Under the pieces are notes generated by a model. That model was not told where the DNA came from, ran no database searches, and saw nothing but the letters and a program-made list of their open reading frames with translations. A stretch of 64,000 bases of DNA from Macrostomum hystrix (Eukaryota; Platyhelminthes; Macrostomidae): contig CATNEN010000039.1 of assembly GCA_950097015.1 (NCBI GenBank), positions 8,944,501-9,008,500 of the forward strand, given 5' to 3'. Shown one piece after another: positions 54,068 through 64,000 of the stretch (within the stretch, counting starts at the first letter, position 1; every line of letters starts with the position of its first letter). Position numbers and translations under genes: made by a program.

Positions 54068-57000
54068 TCAAGCAGTTTCAACTGAAACGAAATGGTCTCC
54101 AGATAAGCGGGCCCCGGCCTCGCCGTTCGCGGCAGCCATCACCGCCCAATGCAGTTCAGCCCAATTGAACACTTCGCCCGACTCGTTGAGGTGACCAGTC
54201 ACGAGCAGGGCTGTCCGCCATCCCGATGGCAAACGAACGGTTACTGGTTTTAGGAATCGAACCCCAGGGGGGCCTAGAAGGAGGGTTCGGGCGCCCATCA
54301 CCGCTAGTTGAAGCCGCTGCAGGCGGCCAATATCAATGGCCCCGGCTGGCACCTCCAGAGCCGCGCCTGTGCGCGAGCATCGCAGCTCCCCACCAGAAAA
54401 GTCAAACAGCCCGGTGCATCGAGACAACGGCTGGGTCTGCTGGGGTGTCTGCTGCGGCGTCTGCTGCGGCTTCGGCTGCGGCTTCGGTGGCGACTCAGGC
54501 TTTGGGCGCCAGAATTCAAACGGATCGCCGAACGCCGCCCCAGTTGTCATCGTAGACTGCGGACTGTCGCGAGAACAGCAGCTGCCTGATGGGCTGCACC
54601 TACGCTGGTTGAGTTCGCAATGGTTTTCTCCACAATGCTCCCACTCGTTGCTGCCCTGGCGCTGCATGGAATACGTTGGCAGCTCTTCGTCGTGCTGACT
54701 GGACTCTGGAAGCCAGGTGGGTAAAAGGTCTGTAAAAATGTGGGTAAAAAGTCTGTTGCTTCGCAGAGACTTCACATGTAACATTTCTTTAAGATTACGA
54801 TCTACTTTTTAGTAGATAGCTTCGTAGTCCGGGGTGCTTTCAAGCTCGGAATTTCACAATGTCAAAAAGCAAATTATTTCATAAGGTCGAAGTTAGTAAC
54901 GTAAAAAAATATTTAAAATCTAACACTCCAAAACAAAGGACGTCACATAGTAAACATTTTTACCTCCTAATGACAACCTGTATATTTATCACTCTGCATT
55001 TTTACTATGATTTCGACCTAATAAAGTTTCGGCCTTGTGAAATTTCGAGTTTTTGAAAGCCTGCGTAGTCCATGAGAGAACTGTACACACAGGACTCGAG
55101 TTTAACGAGATGTCTATTCAAAACAGCTCGACCATTGGTTGCAAAATAGAGAGTATACTCAAACAAGAAGATGTATTTTTTCGCACTTCAAAGGCAGCGA
55201 ACACTTACTAGTGCAGCACAGATTCGGCTCCGAAAGCGCCCTGACCGGTCGATCGTCCTTCTCTGCCAGCCACAGCGTCTGGCATTGCTGCAAGTGAATC
55301 AGGCCGTCCAGTCCGGTCAGCAGTGGGCTCAGGTCCGGCTGGTCAACGGTAAACTCGTAAGTGAACAAGTGGCTGCACCATCGCTCCAGTCGGCAGCTGT
55401 CCTGATAAAGACGCTTGGAGCCGCGCTCCTTGCGAATCTTCTTCACTACGAGGCGGTTGGATGCGCGCACGAACAGAACGATGGGAGCCAGCTGAGCAAA
55501 GCAGAGACGGTCGACAGCTACCGGATTCAGATCCAATACGCAGTGCTTCCCAAGTGCTACCACTGTACGAATGTCTGATAGCTTCACCTAACAAATGATG
55601 CACGAGGAAAATTTGAGTTGGAGAGTATACGACAATACTTCATGCAAACTTGCAAGCTTCAAGACGTCCCTTGAAATCGGATATTCGTAGGACCACCCGA
55701 TAAGGTTTTAATTCATTAGCGACTATACTACTAATATTGCCAATGATTCCCAGACTTTCCACTCTTGCAAAGCGAATCACACAGAACAGACTTACTGTCG
55801 GCCCACCATGCTTCGGCAGCTCAAATCTATCCGGATGAGTGTTGACGAGGTGGTTCCGCACCAGGTCAGCGAACGGTCCGAACACGACCACCGGTCGACA
55901 GAAAGCAACCCGTCTCTGAGCCACTCGCTCGTAGGGCGGGAACGCTGTCGGCAGCTCGCAGCCCGCATTGGCCATGACAATCTGATCGGCCCGATTCGCG
56001 CAGGGAATCAGCCGAGCTTCGGTCTCGGCCGGCAGCGGATGAACTCGCACTGCTTCCCAGCTGCCCACAACTCCACCGACCAGCGTGTCTCGCACCATGA
56101 ATACAGTGTTTCGACTGAAAGCTGACTCGCCCGGTGCTGGAGTCGAGTAAGAAAAGTGTGCCCGAACGTAGAATTTATCACCTGGCTGCTGGCTAGCCAA
56201 GAACGCTCGATGTTCAGCCTGAGCGTGCACTAAAATTACTTGTAGGGCCCGACCTTTGGCTCGTAGAAGAAACAGCAGCGCCTCCTCCTTTGTGGCACGC
56301 ACGAGGCTTTTATCGTTTATGGAAAGCAGCCGATCGCTTGGGCGAATACCTGCGCGATCAGCAGCGGCACCCGGGGTCACCTTGCGCACGAAGATGCCAA
56401 CAGCGTTGCCGCCGTCGAGCTGCACTCCGATCGAGCCATCTGGATCAGGCCGCACAAGCAGGGTCTTTTCCTCACCTTTGCCGTCAAAGAGCTCCGATTT
56501 AAGACTAGGCCTGTGCGAGTCCGACATCTTCAACTCGTCTTCCATGAAGCTCATAAGACGGTTCCGAGGTTCCACTGCCTGATGTAGCTTCTGATCGACT
56601 TTCGTACCGATTGCTTTAGCTTCTTTTGGGATCTTTCCTAGGTGGAAAGTGGCCTTTTCAGTCTGTTTAGGTGGCATGAGCTCATCCATAAAGTCATGCA
56701 CATCTTTTTTCGATACCAATGATGGTCGGGGCTCCGTTAGGCTAGAAACTTGTTTTGTTGAAAGGTGTTGTTGACTCGGAACATTGTCCGAATATGGCTT
56801 GCCTGTGTTCTCTCTGCTTCCGGAAATGCTGAGATAATTTCTATTTGCGCCTCCGTTTTGTAGCTGTGATTCTCGATACTGTGGGTTCAACGCTTTTTCG
56901 CCTCTTGGTGCTGCAGCTGTCTGCTGGCTAGTCTTGAATGCACTAATCGTCTGCTGCGCATCTGCAAGACTTTGATCGGCTTGGTTAAGAGCGGTCGTAG

Positions 57001-58438
57001 ATAGAGATAGAGCACTGGATTGTTGTGTGGGCTTGTCAATCCTGCGATGCATGAAGGATTGATCATCTCTTCGGCCATTCTGATGCTCCGTTGATCTAGC
57101 GAGTCCAGACATGATTTCCTGAGTGCCTACGATAGACTCGCTGAGCCGGTGATCGAACATATTCTCTCGAGGACCCATCTTATCCGCGGTTGGCTTGGCA
57201 CGCGCAGTGGACACACTAATGGTTGGTCTATTGTCACTGGCTAGCTCCACTCGGGTAGGAAGCAATAGTTCGGCTGGCTTGATAACAGTCCCAACTTTTC
57301 TTGGCTTAAACGATTCAGTAGATTTCGAGTTGATCATTTCCTTACTGCTTAACAAGCTGCTCAACTGCTGCGCGCTGCTTGCTGGTCTGTGAAGGACTGC
57401 ACTATCCTTGCCGTTTAACTTTGACACGTTGCCCCTGCACTGACTCACCGAATCTCCTACATCTGACTGAACTCGAGTTCTTTGCTCTGAGACGGATGTC
57501 TCAGCTGAGAAGTACGAACTCGGACTTGTTGGATTCGTTGTCTTGGGCGTCAGATTGTCCCTTCTATTCGTTTGTCCAGAATGACTAGCGCTTAAGTAGC
57601 TGCTGTCATCGTCTTCCTTGCTTGTGATGAGGTCTGACCCAAGACCTTGAAAGAATTTCGCTCCCTTGGTTCCATTCGTCGGAGTCATAAGCATCTTATC
57701 CTTTTCAATTTTATGCTTTCCAGGTGAATGGTGCTGCTGGTTCTGTTGGCTCTGCAGGGAGTGCGATTGTCTGCGTTCAGAAGTCGAGGCATTGGACTGG
57801 ATCGAATTCTGGGTCTCCAATTTCGACGGCATCGATGGTGTGCGACTATTTGTCTTGTACCGAAGCGTTGTCGATTGCGCCGAGTCAACAAGACGAGCTA
57901 GGTGCGCTGGCGATGCCAACTGCTGCACAGAGACACCGTTGATGCTCTCCAGAGTCTTTGAGACCACCAGCTGACTTTTCTCTGTCTCGCAAGATCGAAC
58001 AACGAATGTAACCTCCACAAAAAAGTTGTCCGACTCTTCATTTTCTAGATGGCAGCCATTAGTACAGCTTCCAACAGGGTCCTGGCGCGAGTCAAGCCTG
58101 GTTGGTCCTATTCTTGTCGTCGCGGGCGCCCTCGACGGGTCCAACATTCGCTCCACTAGCAAGCTAACGACGCGACTTCGCTGCAGCAGTGAAATCGCCC
58201 CGTCATGCGTGACGCGACGCATTGAAGCTCCGTTGCAGCCCAGCAGAAGATCACCCGGCCGCAGGTAGCCGTCCGCTGGCCCACCGGGTATCACGGCGCT
58301 CACGTAGACACCTCCGGGCAGCTCGTCGATGCCGACGCCAGGACGGACTGGTTGACTGTCGATGCCGCCGGAAACTTCAATGCCCAGACCGAAGTTTTGA
58401 GTCCGAGTTAGCGTCACGGTCAGCTGAACACTTTCCAT
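54068..58438 (-). CDS. TJP: ZO/TJP-type scaffold (PDZ-SH3-GUK-ZU5), Polychaetoid homologue
   Basis: Membrane-associated guanylate kinase-like scaffold of cell junctions that links membrane proteins to actin. Minus-strand exons 58438-55796, 55587-55209 and 54705-54068 are in phase and give 1,219 residues. Domains: PDZ1 (5-95; FGLGIEVSGGID, PGGPADGYLRPGD); a shortened PDZ2-like segment (about 138-195; ESINGVSVQQL); a long Ser/Gln/Lys-rich linker; PDZ3 (about 656-738; GSIGVQLDGGNAVGIFVRKV); SH3 (from DKFYVRAHFSY to IPCANRADQIV); GUK (RPVVVFGPFADLV, then KHCVLDLNPVAVDRL), without an ATP-binding loop as is usual for ZO; and a C-terminal ZU5 domain (TGLFDFSGGEL, VPAGAI, PPGVRFLKPV). PDZ1, the SH3 core and ZU5 together separate ZO from Dlg. 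Vertebrate ZO-1 is about 1,750 residues; the actin-binding linker between GUK and ZU5 is very short here. Confidence 0.94.
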
Positions 58439-61400
58439 TGCTCGCTCGGGCTGGTGATGTCTTTAGTTACAGTGCAAAGCTAAAGTGGCAAATTTGAAGG
58501 GCGAATAATGGGTTGCTGCTTGCAGCAGGGCCACGAAACGAATGCATCAAGCCAAAGACTTCTTAAACTAAAAAAATGTTTTACGAAGTGCATGTCGATA
58601 TGACCGGAATGTAATGAACAGTATAAAACACGGTCACTCCAACTGAACTGAATCCTATGGTCTGATACTAACATGACTGGCTCAGTTTTCGGCCCTTAAA
58701 TCGACGAATTTTATTAGTTTTTTATAGGTAGTTTACACGGCATTTTCGAGCTAAATATTTAGTTAAAAAAGCTATTTGCTTTTCTCTTCAGACTTCTGTT
58801 CACATTTTGAATCAAACAGCCTCTGCGAAACAACGGAAAGATTTATTTAAAGAACGTAAACAACGGAAAGAGTTCTATTGGAAAGGGACAAATAATAACA
58901 CTTACTGGATACAAATAACACTCGCACCGCCAGCTGTCAGTTTGTGCCAATCTCCTTTGAGTCAGGCTATAGTCAGGCTACAGTTAAGTTTTTTATAGTC
59001 GAGCAGTTGTGGATAGAGAAGCGGAACAGCTCGCCTTCGTCTAGTTCCCGTTGGCTGCAACTCGACAGAACAATGCTCAAGTACCTGGATCGAGTTGTGC
59101 GAGTGCTTCCTTTTATTGGTTGCGGCAGAGGTAAAATCCACAAAGAGAATAAAGCAAGGAAAAGGGTTGGCCGCAGTAGCTGCAGTTTTATTTGGCACGG
59201 AAAGAAGAGTTTCCGAATCTTGTGGTTTCAATTGTGTGACAAATGTCTATTGAAGCTGCTTGGCCGGAGAGTCTGAGGCAGTGGGATTGGAGTGTTTCGC
59301 GAGTGTGCGCGAGTGTTTCACGCAGAGCAGTTCCAGTTGAGCAGTGCGCATGTTTCGTACATTGAAGCCCATTGTTCATTGATTGTGCTATTACCAAGAG
59401 AAATTTCTGTTAAAAAACCGAGACCTGTTTGCGTCCATGCGTGCTAACGATGAGTTAAGTGGAAGAAGCGGTCCGCACTGGTACATTCTGGACACTGCGT
59501 GCTTACAGCTTATGTATAATTCTTTTTAGTGCGTCAAGCCCTGTGTGGCTATGCGACTAAAGCCTTCATCATTTCATTTATAATCTCTTTATTCGTAGTA
59601 ATTATATAATAACTTTGATTTCGACGAAATTTTACACATAATTGACACCGACGATTTTTATTTTAGAAAAACAGTGCGTCAGCTAAGTTGGACTAGCTAG
59701 AAGCCTAAACACGGTCGTATAATACACAATTTTCTCAATGCGACTGCATGATGTAAGACAGCGCCTTCAAAACAAATGAGTTTTCTTGCTAACTCTTGCT
59801 TGCTCTTTTCTTGCTTGCCTCCCTGCGGAAGGGGGTGCAGTTCACCTTAATCTTCTATCTGATCTTTGATCTTTGAAATGGGAATTGTGTTTTCAATAAG
59901 TAAATGGCTTCGCTTCTAACAGCCAGCATTTGTAGTTGAATTGCGATCTCAGAATAAGAGACTTTATATTGTACACAACAGCAAAGCCTTAAATAGCCTC
60001 AATTCGACCATCGCTATGCATGACCACAGGCCACGATCGCAAAACTAAGTGCACCGGCTCATGCCAGCTCGCTTCTACTTCTCATGCCCAGGGCAGCATT
60101 TAAGTCCGCTTACTTAATTTATTCAGTATGTGAAATTTTGTAGATGCCTGCACCGTACGTAATGCAGCTGGGGCACGGTGGGTAAAGAAACTTACTTTCT
60201 GTGCGTTCAACACAGGGCGCCAGGCTGTTCAGTAGCTATATTTGCCGCTGGGCACCTTCAGCCGTTGACGATAGCTGCGCCAGGAGCTTCATCTGCGTTG
60301 TTTAGGGTGTAGATCGAGGCTTCATGTACCTGTATGAGTAAACAAAAAATATTAAATCAATATTTTTTTTCTTAATGTTTATAGTCATACATTTTGCATG
60401 ACATTGTTTTTTATGGAAACAACTTAACAGTGTACGAGTTTTGCTTTAAAAAAGATAATTTGATCATTACGTACGATCGTATTCTGATTATCAGATTTTT
60501 TCGCTCATCATGCAGATCACTTTGCAGACTGTCGACAACAATTAGTAGCAATTATATCACAATTACAGAGGGGCAGAGGGAAGTTTTACAAATTAGCATA
60601 AAACTAAGGAATACGTTATTAATTTAGTAATGCGCAACGACCTGATCCTTACTTTCATTAATGGAATTAAGAGAGATTCATTAAACAACTTCCTTGCCAA
60701 ATCCGGCTTCGAAGATGGACATCCAGCTTGTGGAAGTTGTTCGTTCTTAACAAAACATTTTTTAAAGGCGTTCAAAAAAGAGTAGGCAGTTTTTCTCACT
60801 TTTCAGATCTTTTATATCTTCGATTAAAACTATTTTTCTTCTTCTTTTAGGCAGCTAAATTCTGTTAAATTGTTTAAAAAAAATTGTCAATGAAGACACG
60901 AGGCACGATGGCTGCAAAACTACATATAACAGTAGGCTACAGACCTCAGAGTGCTTGGGTACCTAACTTTAATACACTAATACCTATCTTCTTTAATTAA
61001 TTCTTTAATTTAGGCTTGGCTAAGCAAAAAAATTTTCCGTTTAATAAACTTTTATTCTATTAGGCCTAGGCCTATGTTAAATTAATTAGTCGGAAAAAGT
61101 AATAAGGTTGCAATATCTACAATCTATGTAGTATCATTTCTATTTTTGTTTAGTTTACTGTACAAATGTGATTGACCTTTTTGTATTGAATAATACTGCA
61201 TTGTAAAATTTTAACTTAAGTCTATGTCTAATAATATATAATATTAATAATATGAGCCTGTACATGTCTTGAATCAGGCCTGTTGGATAAAAATGTATTG
61301 CAAGGTTATTCCAAATATAAATAAATGCTTTAATCATATTCATATTACATTTGTGATTCATTCATTCTTTTGTTTCTTGAAAAGTTCATTCTTTTTTTAA

Positions 61401-62445
61401 GAAAAAAAGGTACAAATATTGGACTATTTTGGGCTATGTTGGTACAAATGTTGGACTATGTTGCTTTGAATGGCAATTTTTTTCATAAATCTATAATTAG
61501 TATTTTTTGTAGTTTGCCTTCATTTTATATAAGTTGTAAACATGCTTGTTTAATATATTGCAAGCTCTCCTATCTTGGCTTGTAGACTAGCTAGAAGCTA
61601 GCTAATTAGGTATAATTAAATAGGCCTATACTATTTTCTAACTTCCATTAGTAGGCCTAATCTAGAATTCTAGTTGTTTTGGGCAAAAGCAATAATGGAC
61701 ATAACATTCCATCCCAAAACTATTTTGGCCCACATTTAATTGCTTTAATGTGATTTTGTCTGCTAGCACATTTTTTTATTGATAACAAAGATATATCACC
61801 GCAGTGTTACAATGCAAACAGTTAATTTGTTAAGTAATTGAAGTTATTAAACAAATTGGTTAAAATGATAGAAGTAAGGCCAGGGCATGCTCTGAAACAT
61901 GTACTACCATGACTGATATAACTATAAGACATAGTGAAAAATAAACACTGTCCAGTTATAAATAATTTTTTAATGTCAGTCTTTGAAAGACCATTTTATA
62001 CTTAAAAGATTTTCTAATGCTGAAGAGCCTGCTTGCTCTATGGCCCTATAGCTAGCTTTTTTACTTGATGTATGTAACATTATTGATATTTAAAAGTGAA
62101 GATAAAGTATACTAGTTGGACTCTAACACAGAAACGGAACTTGTCAATACCTAAACTCAGTTTTAGGCCTACCATTTTTATTAGAAACAAAACAACTTTG
62201 ACATACTATAAATTTCTTATTCTTTCTGTGTCTCTGTCAATAATATTAACAAATTAAAAATATAGGTATATAGGTAAATCTGAAAATAACATCTGCTGAA
62301 CATTGATATAGGCTTTCACTATTTCTTAAGTCAAATAGTTTCTTAGTTACATTTGCTCTAATGTGCTCATCTACATATTTCACATTACAGCAAGCCTTTC
62401 CAATTCACAATTAAAATTGCATTGTCTGTCCAATTGCTAATTTTT
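58439..62445. other. Intergenic, mostly AT-rich, no protein gene recognised
   Basis: Lies between the divergent ZO (minus) and HELQ (plus) genes, so both promoters should be here. Apart from the candidate non-coding exon at 60196-60329, no gene, tRNA or array is seen. The frames at 58944-59276 and 58962-59231 have no known motif. Confidence 0.5.
60196..60329 (-). other. Possible non-coding 5' exon (minus strand)
   Basis: On the minus strand a good acceptor (gtttactcatacag) precedes 134 bp of higher-GC sequence followed by a donor (gtaagtttc). All three frames are closed within it, so it would be untranslated. It could be an upstream 5' UTR exon of the ZO gene 1.8 kb further on, whose first coding exon also has a possible acceptor (catcaccag) just before its ATG. 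This is inference from splice signals alone. Confidence 0.3.
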
Positions 62446-64000
62446 ATGTCTTCAAGTACAGCTGGGCCAGATAAGGACAGCAGAGCTCGCAGCAATGGCA
62501 GTGGAAGTCGCATGTATGTATTTACTGCCCCTCAGCCAGCAAAGCGGCCTCAACAGAAGCCAACTCAGCAGCAGCAGCAGCATGATAAGCCGCTCACGGC
62601 AGTCGAATCGCAACCTCGCAAGCCCCTGTTCTCCAGCAGCTCACCATATTGTTCAAAATTATCAAAGCTAGGCTCATCTTCAGCCGCATCGCCAGGTCAT
62701 CAACAACTACAGATCTCCGAGTCACCAGCCAGGAAGCAGCGTCGAACCGTTCTTCGGTTCAAGGAACTGTCGAAATTCTTGCTTGAACGTGTTGAGACTC
62801 AGTCGGATTCTGAGTCGCCAGCTGGCAAAGTGGTTAGTGTTGCTAAGCCCATTACACAACTGGAGCCTATCCAAGATCTAGTAGCTGAAGATCCACTGCT
62901 CATTGACAACCCGAGTAGCAGCGATGCTGCTGATCGAAGCTGCAGCCGAGCCGTTGATGGCAAACAGACTGGAAGCTTCTTTGGTCTGCCCGGGTTCATA
63001 AAGGACCTGCTGCAGAAGCACAAGGGCATTGAAAAACTTTATGGTAAGCCTTTTTTTTACTTTTACTTTCAAAATTGTTAGCGACTTCCCAGTTTCATTT
63101 ATTCCCTAATCTGCATCTGAAATCCCAACATGAGTAGTTTCGATCCCAGCATTCTCTCATAAAAAATTCCCATTTTGAGTAGTTAAGATCCCAAAATTCT
63201 TTCCCCCAAATCCCAGTTTGAGTAGTTAAGATCCCAAAATTCTTTCCCCCAAATCCCAGTTTGAGTAGTTGGATCCTCCCACACGTCGAATCCGCCCCTC
63301 CTAGCCACTCAAATCCGCCCCTTCCAGCTACTCAAATCCGCCCCATCCAGTTACTCAAATCCGCCCCTTCCAGCGTTCGACTCCGCTCCTCCCAGCCACT
63401 TGCTGTAAGATCCCAAAATTGTCTCATCCCAATTTTAAATTGTTAAGAAGTTCAGATCCAAAAATTCTTTTATCCCAAAACCCTATTTTGAGTAGTTAAG
63501 TTCTCAACATACTATCATCCCAAATTCCCATTTTGAGTAGTTAATATCCGAACATTCTCTCATCCTAAATCCCAGTTTGAGCAGTTAGGATCCCAACATT
63601 CTCTCATCCCAAAATCCCAGTTTGAGTAGTCAAGACATTCCACCGCCCACCCAGACTGGCAAATCGACTGTCTAACAATGCCCGAGGTGGTATCCGGGCG
63701 CAACCTGGTGTACAGTTTGCCAACCAGCGGCGGCAAGACCCTAGTAGCGGAGCTGCTAATCTTGCAGCAGCTGCTAGTTAAACGCCGCGACGCCCTATTC
63801 GTGCTGCCTTTTGTGTCCATAGTGCAGGAAAAGGTGCTGTCAACCAGCGCGCTGGGATTGGAGCTCGGCTTCCTAGTGGAGGAGTACGCCCACAGCAAGG
63901 GCCGGCTGCCTCCCGTTAAACGCCGAAATCGTCAATCTCTGTTCATTGCCACAATTGAAAAAGGACTTGCATTGGTTAATAGTCTGATTGAGGAGAAACG
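62446..64000 (+). CDS. HELQ: HELQ (HEL308) DNA helicase, 5' part, runs off the window
   Basis: Superfamily 2 (Ski2-like) 3'-5' DNA helicase that acts at stalled forks and in double-strand break repair in the nucleus. Exons 62446-63043 and 63655 to the window end join in phase ([11 protein letters not shown]), giving the first 314 residues. Residues 1-190 are low-complexity, Ser/Gln-rich, with [20 protein letters not shown] before the core. The helicase core opens with a Q-motif-like DWQIDCL, then Walker A LPTSGGKT, motif Ia ([12 protein letters not shown]) and [10 protein letters not shown]...FIATIEKG, which match HELQ better than POLQ. The DExH box and later motifs lie beyond 64000. ATG 62446 is the first in frame; a 5' UTR intron is possible. 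Confidence 0.93.
63115..63640 (+). repeat. Minisatellite, about 42-bp unit, HELQ intron 1
   Basis: Irregular units built from 'aatcccagtttgagtagtta' and 'gatcccaaaattctttcccc', interrupted at 63270-63400 by a second array with a 22-bp unit (ctcaaatccgccccttccag). It ends about 15 bp before the acceptor at 63654. Confidence 0.9.

Noticed and set aside
58944-59276. 110-codon frame upstream of the ZO gene
   Set aside because: No motif and overlapped by an antisense frame of similar length; likely chance.

Overview
The window is nuclear DNA of a bilaterian animal. The genes have many GT-AG introns, and the protein set (DEG/ENaC channel, adhesion GPCR, Ly6 protein, ZO-type tight-junction scaffold) is metazoan. 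tRNA-derived SINEs, hAT and mariner elements are present, and tandem repeats fill most introns. A spiralian (lophotrochozoan) invertebrate seems likeliest, but the sequence alone does not name the species. Strand, exon joins and reading phases below were checked by hand; gene names rest on recognised family motifs, not on a search.

Layout. 1-3.6 kb: 3' part of an F-box protein like FBXO9 (+). 5.6-8.8 kb: a DEG/ENaC sodium channel (-). 10.9-13.0 kb: PYM, the partner of Mago/Y14 (+). 13.6-16.0 kb: a large 24-bp minisatellite. 16.7-36.2 kb: a 21-exon adhesion GPCR (+) with EGF, pentraxin/LamG, HormR, GAIN, an atypical GPS and seven membrane segments. 37.1-38.2 kb: a second 24-bp minisatellite related to the first. 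39.1-39.7 kb: a GPI-type Ly6/uPAR protein (+). 42.5-52.2 kb: SRRM1, a PWI/RS splicing coactivator (-). 54.1-58.4 kb: a ZO/TJP scaffold (-). 62.4 kb to the end: the 5' part of the HELQ helicase (+), running off the window.

The genes do not form an operon or an obvious pathway. PYM (exon-junction-complex recycling) and SRRM1 (splicing coactivator that contacts the exon-junction complex) both act on spliced mRNA, but they lie 30 kb apart on opposite strands. The GPCR ends in a class I PDZ ligand, and a PDZ scaffold lies about 18 kb away; that may be chance.

The unusual part is the non-coding DNA. About 18 minisatellite arrays, each with its own unit (10-57 bp), cover roughly 13 kb (about 20%). 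Many start within a few tens of bases of a 5' splice site. One 1,731-bp GPCR intron is nearly all 21-bp repeat, is a multiple of three and has no stop codon, so it can be read straight from the TM2 exon into the TM3 exon. Other points are three hAT-like non-autonomous elements with perfect 8-bp target duplications (one a 56-bp near-perfect palindrome), a SINE nested in a SINE, and a 54-bp exact copy of Ly6 coding sequence 1.7 kb downstream of its source.
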